A stretch of 64,000 nucleotides of DNA. Origin: Bacteroidota bacterium (GTDB lineage: Bacteria > Bacteroidota > Ignavibacteria > UBA10030 > SZUA-254). The stretch is from assembly GCA_020056225.1 (NCBI GenBank), contig JAGVIE010000030.1:1-64000 (forward strand), in the 5' to 3' direction. Below are positions 9,797-18,888 of this stretch, piece after piece; the stretch's first letter is position 1; each line of letters starts with the position of its first letter. The position numbers and the translations under genes were made by a program. A model generated the notes under the pieces. The model was not told the DNA's origin. It did not search any database and saw nothing but the letters and a program-made list of their open reading frames with translations.

Positions 9797-10669
9797 TTGA
9801 AATACGCATACTATCCCGGATGCAGTCTCGAAAAAACTCAACGGGGCTACGATGAATCGGTCAGAGAAGTCTTCAAAGCGCTCAATCAGGAATTAATTGA
9901 AATCGATGATTGGAATTGCTGCGGAGCAACTGTATATATGTCTGTGAAAGAAACTGTATCGCTTGCCGTATCCTCCCGTAATCTCGCGCTGGCACAAAAT
10001 ATGGGATACGATATCGTAGCACCTTGCAGTTCATGTTTTACGGTACTCTCGAAAACAAATCGCATATTAAATCAAATTCCCGAGATGCATCATGATGTGA
10101 ATGAAGCATTGTCGGAAGCTGGGCTAAACTACAGCGGCAATACCAAGGTAAGGCATCCGCTCGACATATTAATGAACGATGTCGGCATCGAAACGATTCA
10201 GAAGAAGATGAAAAAGAACTTAGGCGGTTTGAAGATCGCGCCATATTACGGATGCCAGATAGTGCGTCCCGATAAAACCTTTGATGATCATGAAAACCCC
10301 GTATTGCTGGATAAGATGTTTAAAAAATGCGGCGCCGAGGTAGTTTATTTTCCGATGAAAGTCAGATGCTGCGGCGGTATGTTGATGACGACATTCGAGG
10401 AAACGGCGTTAAAGCTTAACAAAGAATTACTGGCTTGCGCGGAAGCGCATGGCGCCGACGTTATCGTTACTACATGTCCGCTCTGCCACTTCAATTTAGA
10501 AGCGTATCAAAATAAAATTAACAATATCTATAATACAAATTTCAACGTACCAATTCTTTATTTTACACAACTCTTGGGGATCGTTCTAGGTCTCCCTGAA
10601 AAAAATATTGGATTAGATTCGGTGTTTGTGCCTGTGGGGAAAAAAATCTCCTCGCTTATAATGGCATGA
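9797..10669 (+). CDS. hdrB: Heterodisulfide reductase subunit B-like protein with two CCG domains
   Basis: NCCGA...CSSC and RCCGG...CPLC motifs, both complete. Confidence 0.92.
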   Translation: MKYAYYPGCSLEKTQRGYDESVREVFKALNQELIEIDDWNCCGATVYMSVKETVSLAVSSRNLALAQNMGYDIVAPCSSCFTVLSKTNRILNQIPEMHHDVNEALSEAGLNYSGNTKVRHPLDILMNDVGIETIQKKMKKNLGGLKIAPYYGCQIVRPDKTFDDHENPVLLDKMFKKCGAEVVYFPMKVRCCGGMLMTTFEETALKLNKELLACAEAHGADVIVTTCPLCHFNLEAYQNKINNIYNTNFNVPILYFTQLLGIVLGLPEKNIGLDSVFVPVGKKISSLIMA

Positions 10670-10771
10670 TATGATGATGGGGCTATTCAATAGTGCAGTA
10701 TAGGAAGAGATGAAAAAAATCAAATAACATAATCAATAAACATATTATCCAATAATAGTTAAGGAGTTAGT

Positions 10772-12049
10772 ATGGCTTCGTTAAAAGAAAAATTAGCCCA
10801 AATAATTCCCGGGCTTCGCGAGGAAGTAAAAACCCTCGTGAAAGAACAGGGTGCAAAAGTAATATCAGAAGTAACAATTGAACAATTGTACGGAGGACAA
10901 CGCGGAGTAAAATGTTTGGTCTGTGATACTTCCGAGGTTCCGCCCGATAAAGGATTAATCATACGCGAAAAACCTATCGGAGAATTGCGAGATAAATTAC
11001 CCGAAGAAATATTCTATCTTCTTTGCACCGGAGAGCTTCCCGACGCGGCGGCATTGAAATCTCTTCAGGCGGATTTAGAAACAAGACAAGATGTTCCCCA
11101 GTATGTTTGGGACGTAATGAAAGCAATGCCGAAAGATTCACATCCGATGGTAATGTTCAACACTGCAATACTCGTATTGGAAAAAGAGTCGGTATTTCGG
11201 AAAAAATACAACGAAGGAATGAAAAAGGATATCTATTGGGAGCCGATGTTGGAAGACGCTCTCAATCTTATCGCAAAACTTCCGAATATCGCGGCAGGAA
11301 TTTACCGGATGCGGTTTGGCAAAGGTGAACGCATTGTGCCCAAGAAAGGTATCGATTGGTCGGCTAATTATGTCCACATGCTCGGGCTTGCTGATCCGAA
11401 CGGTGAATTTACAAAGTTGATGCAACTCTATTTAACTTTGCACAGCGACCATGAAAGCGGAAACGTAAGCGCAGCAACAACCGCAACGGTTTCTTCCGCT
11501 CTGTCTGATTTATACTATGCAGTCTCTGCAGGTTTGAACGGACTTGCCGGTCCATTGCACGGACTTGCCAATCAAGAATGCCTCGGATGGGTTTTAGAAA
11601 CGAATAAAAAATTCGGCGGCAAACCTACACCTGAACAATTAAGAAGTTATGCTCAGGAAACCTTGAGCGCCGGAAGAGTAGTCCCGGGATACGGACATGC
11701 AGTATTAAGAATAACCGATCCGCGGTTCGACGCTTTCCTCGCTTTCGGCAAAAAGTATTGCTCGAACGATCCGGTATTCCAAACCGTTTCTAACGTATTC
11801 GATGTTGTGCCCGATGTTTTAAAACAGGTACAGAAGATAAAAGATCCGTGGCCCAATGTTGATGCCGGTTCAGGAGCATTATTGTACCATTACGGAATGA
11901 CTGAATTCGATTATTACACGGTATTGTTCAGCGTTTCACGCGCACTCGGCGTTTCGGCGCAAGCCATCATTGCCCGCGCCATGGGGTATCCGATTGTAAG
12001 ACCAAAATCGGTTACGACTAAATGGGTAAAAGCGCAAGCTGTTAAGTAA
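10772..12049 (+). CDS. Citrate synthase, eukaryotic-like type
   Basis: LYGGQRGVKCLVCDTSEVPPDKGLIIR, GLNGLAGPLHGLANQE, VPGYGHAVLR. Confidence 0.92.
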   Translation: MASLKEKLAQIIPGLREEVKTLVKEQGAKVISEVTIEQLYGGQRGVKCLVCDTSEVPPDKGLIIREKPIGELRDKLPEEIFYLLCTGELPDAAALKSLQADLETRQDVPQYVWDVMKAMPKDSHPMVMFNTAILVLEKESVFRKKYNEGMKKDIYWEPMLEDALNLIAKLPNIAAGIYRMRFGKGERIVPKKGIDWSANYVHMLGLADPNGEFTKLMQLYLTLHSDHESGNVSAATTATVSSALSDLYYAVSAGLNGLAGPLHGLANQECLGWVLETNKKFGGKPTPEQLRSYAQETLSAGRVVPGYGHAVLRITDPRFDAFLAFGKKYCSNDPVFQTVSNVFDVVPDVLKQVQKIKDPWPNVDAGSGALLYHYGMTEFDYYTVLFSVSRALGVSAQAIIARAMGYPIVRPKSVTTKWVKAQAVK

Positions 12050-12060
12050 TAGTATTTTTG

Positions 12061-12102
12061 CGATGCGGAGTTTGAAGAATTAAAATCTCTTACTCCGCAT
12101 CG
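12061..12102. terminator. Intercistronic hairpin after citrate synthase (terminator or processing/stability element)
   Basis: CGATGCGGAGT ... ACTCCGCATCG, perfect 11-bp stem, 20-nt loop, weak U-tract. Confidence 0.5.
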
Positions 12103-12138
12103 ATAATTAAATCTGAAAAAAAAGAAAGGAAAATTATC

Positions 12139-13089
12139 ATGAAAATTGCAGTTATAGGCGGTGGTAATATTGGCGGCGTTCTGATACAAGAAATTGTGAG
12201 ACGCCGGTTAGCGCGTTACGTTAGTTTGGTAGATGTGAAAGGACCCGATCTATCCAAAGGTAAATGTCTCGACATCGCAGAAGGCGCACCAATTATTTCA
12301 TCGGATGTGGTGGTTGAAGGAGCGAAAGAGTACGACGTTATCGCGGGTGCGGATTTGGTCATTAACACTGCTGGCGTGCCGCGTGCCGCCCGACCTGATG
12401 GCACTATCCCCACGCGGGAAGAATTGCTGGCAACCAATTTAAAGATCACCGATGCGGTGAGCGAGGGCATATCTAAATTCTGCCCGAAGGCGATTGTCAT
12501 CTCTATCGCCAATCCATTGGATGCTATTGTTTATCGTCTGAATATGAATTTAAAACCGTCGCGTGAAAGACTGATGGGTATGGCAGGCGTACTGGATTCT
12601 TCGCGCTACAGATATTTCGTAGCCAAAGAGGCGGGCGTAAGCCTAGAGAATGTGGAAGCCATAGTCCTTGGCGGCCACGGTGACGATATGCTGCCGATCC
12701 GTTCCGCATGTCGTATTGCCGGAATGCCGGTGGAAAAATTCGTTACTGCTGAAAAGTTAGACGCTATCGAAGCTCGTACGCGGCAGGCTGGCGGCGAGGT
12801 GGTTAAGTTGTTGGGCAGCGGCTCGGCTTTTGTTTCCCCGGCATGGGCGGCTTTGGAAATGGCTGAAGCGATTATTTATGATAAGAAAAAAATCATGCCG
12901 GTTTGCACACAACTAAAAGGTGAGTACGGCGTTGATGGTTTATTTATCGGAGTGCCGGTTGTTTTAGGCGCCAAGGGCATTGAAAAAATCATCGTTATGG
13001 ATTTGACTGAGAAGGAAAAAGAAGCCTTCGCCAAGTCCATCGCGTCGGTAAAGAAATCGAGCGATGAAGTTCTGTCCGTGGCGAAGTAA
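12139..13089 (+). CDS. Malate/lactate dehydrogenase-family protein with extended active-site loop
   Basis: GGGNIGG Rossmann motif; VPRAARPDGTIPTREELL; NPLD; GGHGDDM. Confidence 0.85.
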   Translation: MKIAVIGGGNIGGVLIQEIVRRRLARYVSLVDVKGPDLSKGKCLDIAEGAPIISSDVVVEGAKEYDVIAGADLVINTAGVPRAARPDGTIPTREELLATNLKITDAVSEGISKFCPKAIVISIANPLDAIVYRLNMNLKPSRERLMGMAGVLDSSRYRYFVAKEAGVSLENVEAIVLGGHGDDMLPIRSACRIAGMPVEKFVTAEKLDAIEARTRQAGGEVVKLLGSGSAFVSPAWAALEMAEAIIYDKKKIMPVCTQLKGEYGVDGLFIGVPVVLGAKGIEKIIVMDLTEKEKEAFAKSIASVKKSSDEVLSVAK

Positions 13090-13173
13090 ATCACTCAATC
13101 GCAATGCTAGCGGCGAATATAAAGTAAGAACAAACTGATCAAGAGAATTAATTTGTGTGAGCGGAATTTTTAA

Positions 13174-14106
13174 ATGAAGATATCAGTCATTGGCGGTGGA
13201 AATGTTGGTGCTACTTGCGCTCTTATGATTGTTCAGCAAAAGTTAGGCGACGTTGTTTTAGTCGATATTGTTGAAGGAATGCCTCAGGGTAAAGCCCTGG
13301 ATGTGGCTGAAGCGGCGCCGGTTAATCGGTATGAAAGCCATATACTCGGGACAAATAAATACGAAGATATTGCAGGAGCGGATATTGTAGTGGTAACAGC
13401 CGGACTGCCCCGTAAACCCGGTATGACTCGAATGGACTTGCTTCAGAAGAATGCGGAAATTGTAACGCATGCCGCAGAGCATATAAAAAAACTCGCGCCG
13501 AAGTCGATCATAGTTATGATAACAAATCCACTCGATGTAATGACTTATGTGGCATGGAAAGTTAGCGGATTTCCAAAACAGAGAGTTGTTGGAATGGCTG
13601 GCGTTCTGGATTCAACGCGGTACCGCCATTTCATTTCTCTCGAAATGAAAATCGCTATGGAAGATATCCATGCTATGGTGCTTGGCGGACACGGTGACAC
13701 AATGGTACCGCTTCCGCGTTATTCCACGGTATCGGGAATTCCGCTTACACAGTTATTGTCAACGGAAACTATTGCGCGGCTTGTCGATCGGACGCGAAAA
13801 GGCGGAACTGAGATCGTGAATTTGCTGAAAACCGGCAGTGCTTATTATGCGCCTGCGGCTTCAGCGGTTCAAATGGTAGAAGCAATAGTACGCGATTCCA
13901 GACGATTGCTTCCAGCTTCAGCATACCTTGAAGGTGAATTTGGGCTTAAGGAAGTTTTTGCCGGCGTGCCTGTAATCATAGGTAAGAATGGCGTAGAGAA
14001 AATCGTCGAAATCGAGCTGACCGTAGATGAAAAAGAAGCACTGCGGAAATCAGCCGCCGATGTTTCCGAAGGTATAGCCGATTGGAAGAAGATTACTGGT
14101 AACTAA
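13174..14106 (+). CDS. mdh: Malate dehydrogenase
   Basis: GGGNVGA; LPRKPGMTRMDLL substrate loop; NPLDVMTY; GGHGDTMVP. Confidence 0.93.
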   Translation: MKISVIGGGNVGATCALMIVQQKLGDVVLVDIVEGMPQGKALDVAEAAPVNRYESHILGTNKYEDIAGADIVVVTAGLPRKPGMTRMDLLQKNAEIVTHAAEHIKKLAPKSIIVMITNPLDVMTYVAWKVSGFPKQRVVGMAGVLDSTRYRHFISLEMKIAMEDIHAMVLGGHGDTMVPLPRYSTVSGIPLTQLLSTETIARLVDRTRKGGTEIVNLLKTGSAYYAPAASAVQMVEAIVRDSRRLLPASAYLEGEFGLKEVFAGVPVIIGKNGVEKIVEIELTVDEKEALRKSAADVSEGIADWKKITGN

Positions 14107-14117
14107 ATATTTAAAAG

Positions 14118-14142
14118 CTTCCTTCCTCGCAAGAGGAGGAAG
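14118..14142. terminator. Intercistronic hairpin downstream of mdh (weak terminator or attenuator)
   Basis: CTTCCTTCCTC-GCAA-GAGGAGGAAG, one bulge, short U-rich tail. Confidence 0.4.
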
Positions 14143-14190
14143 TTATTAAGTTGATGACTAACATTCATATAACTTGAGGTTAAAATAAAT

Positions 14191-15048
14191 ATGGAAAAAA
14201 ACGGTCAGGTCCGTATCGGAGTTTACATATGCCATTGCGGCGTCAATATTTCTGCCACAGTGAACGTCGCATCGGTGCGCGACTTCATTGCGAAACAACC
14301 CAATGTCGTGATTGCCCGCGATTATAAATTCATGTGTTCCGACCCGGGACAGAATTTAATTAAGGATGACATAAAAAATCTTGGCGTAAATCGGGTTGTT
14401 GTTGCGGCATGCTCTCCGCTGATGCATGAACTTACATTTCGGTTAGCCGCTGAATCGGGCGGGTTGAACCGCTACCTTGTGCAGATTGCCAATATCCGCG
14501 AGCATTGTTCGTGGATACACGATAATCGTGACGAAGCTACCGGAAAAGCCACTGCTCTTGTTAATGCCGCCGCCAAGCGTGTTGCACTGCACCAACCGTT
14601 AGAGATTACAAAATCGCCGATGAATAAAAACACCCTTATAGTTGGCGGAGGTATCGCCGGCATTCAAGCCGCGCTCGAGATAGCAAATGCTGGATATCAT
14701 GTATATCTCGTAGAGCGCGAGCCAACGATCGGCGGACGAATGGGACAATTTGATAAAACATTTCCGACACTTGACTGCGCCGCCTGTATTTTAACCCCGA
14801 AGATGGTCTCTGTCGGTCATCGCAAAGATATTACGCTTCTTTCTTACTCAGAAGTACAGGATGTTTCAGGTTACCTCGGCAACTTTAAAATAAAAGTGAA
14901 GAAAAAAGCTAGATATGTTGATACGGAGAAGTGCACAGGATGCGGACAATGTTGGAGTAATTGCCCGGGAACACGCATCCCCGCGGGCAGAGCTATCTAT
15001 ATAGATAATAAACTTGTGAATCAGATATCAACAAAACCACAGGAATAA
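14191..15048 (+). CDS. HdrA N-terminal half: CxCG domain, FAD-binding Rossmann and first 4Fe-4S, ends before the HdrA C-terminal region
   Basis: YICHCGVNIS; IVGGGIAGIQAALEIANAGYHVYLVEREPTIGGRM; LDCAACILTPKM; CTGCGQCWSNCP; stop right after RAIYI. Confidence 0.88.
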   Translation: MEKNGQVRIGVYICHCGVNISATVNVASVRDFIAKQPNVVIARDYKFMCSDPGQNLIKDDIKNLGVNRVVVAACSPLMHELTFRLAAESGGLNRYLVQIANIREHCSWIHDNRDEATGKATALVNAAAKRVALHQPLEITKSPMNKNTLIVGGGIAGIQAALEIANAGYHVYLVEREPTIGGRMGQFDKTFPTLDCAACILTPKMVSVGHRKDITLLSYSEVQDVSGYLGNFKIKVKKKARYVDTEKCTGCGQCWSNCPGTRIPAGRAIYIDNKLVNQISTKPQE

Positions 15049-15064
15049 TACAATTTTGATAACT

Positions 15065-15430
15065 ATGACGCTGTCGGAAATAGTAGAATCTCTCTCTTGT
15101 GAAGTGTTTACAGGTAATGATCAATTGCATATGAGAGTTGAGTTTGGATGTGCATCCGATTTGATGAGCGATGTACTGGCATTTTCTCAGGCAGGTGCGC
15201 TTCTTCTGACAGGATTAGTGAATAATCAAACAGTTCAAACTGCCTACATCGCGGAAATAAAAGCTATTGTATTCGTAAGAGGAAAGAAACCGAGTCGGGA
15301 AGTAATTTCTCTGGCACAAGATAAAAAAATTCCACTTCTCGGAACACCGTACTCGATGTATGAGGCATGTGGATTGCTCTATAAAAAAGGTCTCGTTCCA
15401 ACGATGGTATGTGTTCCATTCAAAGCATAA
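15065..15430 (+). CDS. DRTGG-domain protein
   Basis: Similar to the 17191 ORF (GCASDLMSDVLAFS vs GCASDMLSNVIAYS; both with an IVxVxGxxP/I.LL... pattern). Confidence 0.7.
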   Translation: MTLSEIVESLSCEVFTGNDQLHMRVEFGCASDLMSDVLAFSQAGALLLTGLVNNQTVQTAYIAEIKAIVFVRGKKPSREVISLAQDKKIPLLGTPYSMYEACGLLYKKGLVPTMVCVPFKA

Positions 15431-15431
15431 G

Positions 15432-15857
15432 ATGGATAAAGCGTTTTCACAAATATATAAAATACAAGGTGGAAATATTTACAATGCCGGAAAGGCATCA
15501 ACTGAGATAAAATCAATTTTAAAACAACTTGGTATTAATTCATTTATTATCCGTCGAGTTGCAATTGCTGCATATGAAGCAGAAATGAATGTGGTTATGT
15601 ATGCGAAACACGCAACTATGACGTTCGAAGTAACACCGAAGCAAATCAACATAATAGTTGAGGATGAAGGACCTGGTATTGCGGATGTTTCGCTGGCGAT
15701 GCAAGAAGGATATTCAACAGCGACACCGGAGATGCGAGAGATGGGCTTCGGTGCCGGAATGGGTTTGCCGAACATCAAAAGAAATTCAGATTCTTTTAAG
15801 ATAGAATCTGTCGTCGGTAAAGGTATAAAATTGGAAATTAAAATAAACATAAACTAA
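15432..15857 (+). CDS. Anti-sigma-factor-like (RsbW/SpoIIAB-type) HATPase protein
   Basis: AAYEAEMNVVMYA N-box; VEDEGPGIAD; GMGLPNIKR. Confidence 0.8.
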   Translation: MDKAFSQIYKIQGGNIYNAGKASTEIKSILKQLGINSFIIRRVAIAAYEAEMNVVMYAKHATMTFEVTPKQINIIVEDEGPGIADVSLAMQEGYSTATPEMREMGFGAGMGLPNIKRNSDSFKIESVVGKGIKLEIKININ

Positions 15858-15860
15858 CTC

Positions 15861-17177
15861 ATGCGGAATGACTTTCGTTCCATAAGGATTGACACAGAAA
15901 AATGCGAAGGGCGCATGGCATGTATGCGGGTATGCCCAACACAGGCTATTCGCGTTCGGGGCAGTAAAGCAACGCTTCTTAACGACCGCTGCATAGATTG
16001 CGGCGAGTGCGTCCGTGTTTGTCCTAATCATGCCATTATTCCTCAAACAAGTTCATTTAGCGATTTTTCTAAATTCAAATACACTATCGCACTTCCCTCG
16101 CCTGTTTTTTATTCTCAGTTTGGGAAAGATGTTTCTCCCTCAGTTATCCTTAATGCCCTAAAAAAAATTGGTTTCGATGATGCCTATGATGTTGCTTGCG
16201 CCTCAGAATCGGTAAGTATTGCAATTCAAGAGTATCTCGATTCAAACAAAAGCCCGCGGCCACTGATTGCACCGTTCTGTCCTGCTATTGTCCGGCTTGT
16301 TCAAGTACGTTATCCGAATCTATTGGATAATCTGATTCCTATTGAATCGCCAATGGAAATTGCAGCCCGTGAAGCGAAACATCTCAAAATGAAAGAATTA
16401 GGACTGAAAGAAAAAGAAATTGGCTGCATCTATATTACACCTTGTCCGGCGAAAACCATTTCAATTAAATATCCACCCAGGAAGAAACATTCATTCTTGG
16501 ATGGCACAATTTCAATATCTGAAATTTATCCCTCGTTGGTACAGGTTTTATCTAAATCTAACGGTGATACTATAAAAACAGATATTCGTGGGCTTGGCTT
16601 GGGCTGGCCCATAGTTGGCGGACAAGTTGCTTGCCTAAAAGCCGAAGACTGTATCTCTATCGCCGGTTTGAACGACGTTACAAGAATATTTGAAGAAATT
16701 GAAAATGGCAAACTCAAAGACATACAATATATAGAATGCCATTCTTGTCCAACAGCATGTGTTGGCGGACAACTCACGGTTGAAAATCCTTACATTGCTC
16801 GTGGTCGGGTGCTTCGTGTCGTGAAAAAGTTTGGCAGCGTGCCTTGTCAGGACAGGGATAAAATTCGTGAGCTTTATCAGAAGAATTTCTTCTCATTGCT
16901 TGGGAAAATTTCTCCTAGTCCTGTGGCTCCACTCGATGAAGATATCTCCAGGGCAATCCAAAAAATGCGTCAGAAACAGGAAATATACGACCTGCTGCCG
17001 AAAATCGATTGTGGGGCTTGTGGTGCGCCTTCATGTCAGACATTCGCTGAAGATTCTGTGAAAGATGGAACCTCTATGGGTGAGTGTATTTTTATTTCTA
17101 TGAAAAAATTTGAAACATTAACCGGAAATTTACATGATACCGTCTTAAAACATAGTCGTAAAGTTCGAACAACGTGA
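15861..17177 (+). CDS. Sensory-type [FeFe]-hydrogenase-like protein with N-terminal ferredoxin and C-terminal Fe-S domain
   Basis: H-cluster-like Cys motifs APFCPAIV, TPCPAK, ECHSCPTACVGGQ; C-term CGACGAPSCQTFAED...C. Confidence 0.82.
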   Translation: MRNDFRSIRIDTEKCEGRMACMRVCPTQAIRVRGSKATLLNDRCIDCGECVRVCPNHAIIPQTSSFSDFSKFKYTIALPSPVFYSQFGKDVSPSVILNALKKIGFDDAYDVACASESVSIAIQEYLDSNKSPRPLIAPFCPAIVRLVQVRYPNLLDNLIPIESPMEIAAREAKHLKMKELGLKEKEIGCIYITPCPAKTISIKYPPRKKHSFLDGTISISEIYPSLVQVLSKSNGDTIKTDIRGLGLGWPIVGGQVACLKAEDCISIAGLNDVTRIFEEIENGKLKDIQYIECHSCPTACVGGQLTVENPYIARGRVLRVVKKFGSVPCQDRDKIRELYQKNFFSLLGKISPSPVAPLDEDISRAIQKMRQKQEIYDLLPKIDCGACGAPSCQTFAEDSVKDGTSMGECIFISMKKFETLTGNLHDTVLKHSRKVRTT

Positions 17178-17190
17178 GGTAATGTGAATT

Positions 17191-17532
17191 ATGAAATTAA
17201 AAGAAATCGTTAAAAAGTTAAAATTATCGGTACGATGCGGTGAGAACAACTTAGACAGAGATGTAACCGGTGGCTGTGCCAGTGATATGCTTAGTAACGT
17301 AATAGCATACAGTAAGAAAGGTGATGTGTGGACAACAATCCAAATTCATGCGAACATCGTTGCTGTGGCGGTGTTAAAAGAATTAGCCGCAATAATCATC
17401 GTGCAAGGCAGAGAACCGGCTGATGATACGATTCAGAAAGCAAAAGAAGAAAACATTCCACTACTTGTTAGCAAACTTTCTGCCTATGAAGTAGTCGGTA
17501 AAATGTACGAGTTAGGTGTTGGAAGAAATTGA
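17191..17532 (+). CDS. DRTGG-domain protein (second copy)
   Basis: GCASDMLSNVIAYSKKGDVWTTIQIHANIVAVAVLKELAAIIIVQGREP. Confidence 0.7.
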   Translation: MKLKEIVKKLKLSVRCGENNLDRDVTGGCASDMLSNVIAYSKKGDVWTTIQIHANIVAVAVLKELAAIIIVQGREPADDTIQKAKEENIPLLVSKLSAYEVVGKMYELGVGRN

Positions 17533-17568
17533 TTCATTGTAACATTTAACCATCGCCCCATTGAATCA

Positions 17569-18321
17569 ATGTTAAAATCATTTAGGGCAGATTTGCACGT
17601 TCATACGTGCCTCTCTCCCTGCGGCGATCTGAAAATGACGCCGCAAAAGATTGTTCAACAAGCGGTTTATAAAAAACTCGATATCATAGCAATCTGCGAC
17701 CATAATTCTGTCGAGAATATTTCCGCGGTAACAAAAGTTGCAGAAGGAAAAAATATCACAATAATACCCGGAATGGAAATTTGCACTCAAGAAGAAATTC
17801 ATATGCTTGCGCTCTTTGAAAATATTGAAGCCGCTTTTGAGATGCAAGCAAAAGTGTACGATAAACTTCAAGGTAAAAATAACCCTGAAGTTTTTGGAAT
17901 ACAAGTGATTGGAAATGAATTCGACGAAGTACTCGGTTTCAATGAAAGACTGTTAATCGGTGCTGTTGATATGTCGATAGAAGAAGTTGTCAATGGAATC
18001 CACAAACTTAATGGACTTGCAATTGCGTCGCATATTGACAGGGAAAGTTACAGCGTCATTGGGCAATTAGGTTTTATTCCAGAAGCATTGCGATTCGATG
18101 CGTTGGAGATATCACCCAACATAAGTATTGAAGAAGCACAAAAAAGGTTCAGCGAATACCACACATATGCATTTATTCAAAACTCTGATGCACATGTTAT
18201 CGAAGATATCGGAAAGTGCGTTACCGGATATCAAATCGCAGAGCCGACAATCATCGAAATTAAGATGGCACTAAAGAATGAAAATAATCGAGGAATCCAA
18301 AATCTAAAATCTACAATCTAA
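17569..18321 (+). CDS. PHP-domain metal-dependent phosphoesterase
   Basis: ADLHVHTCLSPCGD; ICDHNSVEN; IPGMEI; NSDAH. Confidence 0.9.
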   Translation: MLKSFRADLHVHTCLSPCGDLKMTPQKIVQQAVYKKLDIIAICDHNSVENISAVTKVAEGKNITIIPGMEICTQEEIHMLALFENIEAAFEMQAKVYDKLQGKNNPEVFGIQVIGNEFDEVLGFNERLLIGAVDMSIEEVVNGIHKLNGLAIASHIDRESYSVIGQLGFIPEALRFDALEISPNISIEEAQKRFSEYHTYAFIQNSDAHVIEDIGKCVTGYQIAEPTIIEIKMALKNENNRGIQNLKSTI

Positions 18322-18329
18322 AATCCATT

Positions 18330-18869
18330 TTGGAAGAGTTATCGTTACATATTTTAGATATAGCAGAAAACTCGGTAACCGCTGGTGCGAAAAATATCGA
18401 GATTAAAATTACGGAAAATAAAGAGACAGATTTGTTAAAAATTGAAATTATCGATGATGGAAAAGGAATGAGCGAAGAAGAGGTGAATAAAGCCCTTGAT
18501 CCATTTTTCACAAGCCGGACAACACGAAGAGTAGGTTTGGGATTACCAATACTTCATCAAGCCGCAAAGTTAGCTAATGGCAAAATGGATATTCGATCCA
18601 TTGTTGGTAAAGGAACACATGTGAGCGCAACTTTTCAGCTTAGCCACATCGACTTACAACCATTAGGAAACATGGCTGAAACAATAACCGCACTCATTGC
18701 AAGCAACCCCAATATTGATGTCAAATATGAATATAAAAGAAATAAAAACAAATTCGTCTTTAATACAAGAGAGATAAAAGAAAAATTAGCCGACGTGAAT
18801 ATTAATACAAGCGGTATATTATCATTTGTTAAACAATTTATTACTGAAAACACAGAGAGTTTATCATAA
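18330..18869 (+). CDS. HATPase-domain protein
   Basis: DIAENSVTAGA; IIDDGKGM; TTRRVGLGLPI. Confidence 0.8.
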   Translation: MEELSLHILDIAENSVTAGAKNIEIKITENKETDLLKIEIIDDGKGMSEEEVNKALDPFFTSRTTRRVGLGLPILHQAAKLANGKMDIRSIVGKGTHVSATFQLSHIDLQPLGNMAETITALIASNPNIDVKYEYKRNKNKFVFNTREIKEKLADVNINTSGILSFVKQFITENTESLS

Positions 18870-18888
18870 GCAATTAAGGAGAACGTTC

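Noticed and set aside
9797-10669. GlcF/LutA-type CCG protein rather than HdrB
   Set aside because: Two complete CCG domains, the adjacent HdrC and downstream HdrA/MvhD parts favour an Hdr-type role, though the physiological disulfide is unknown.
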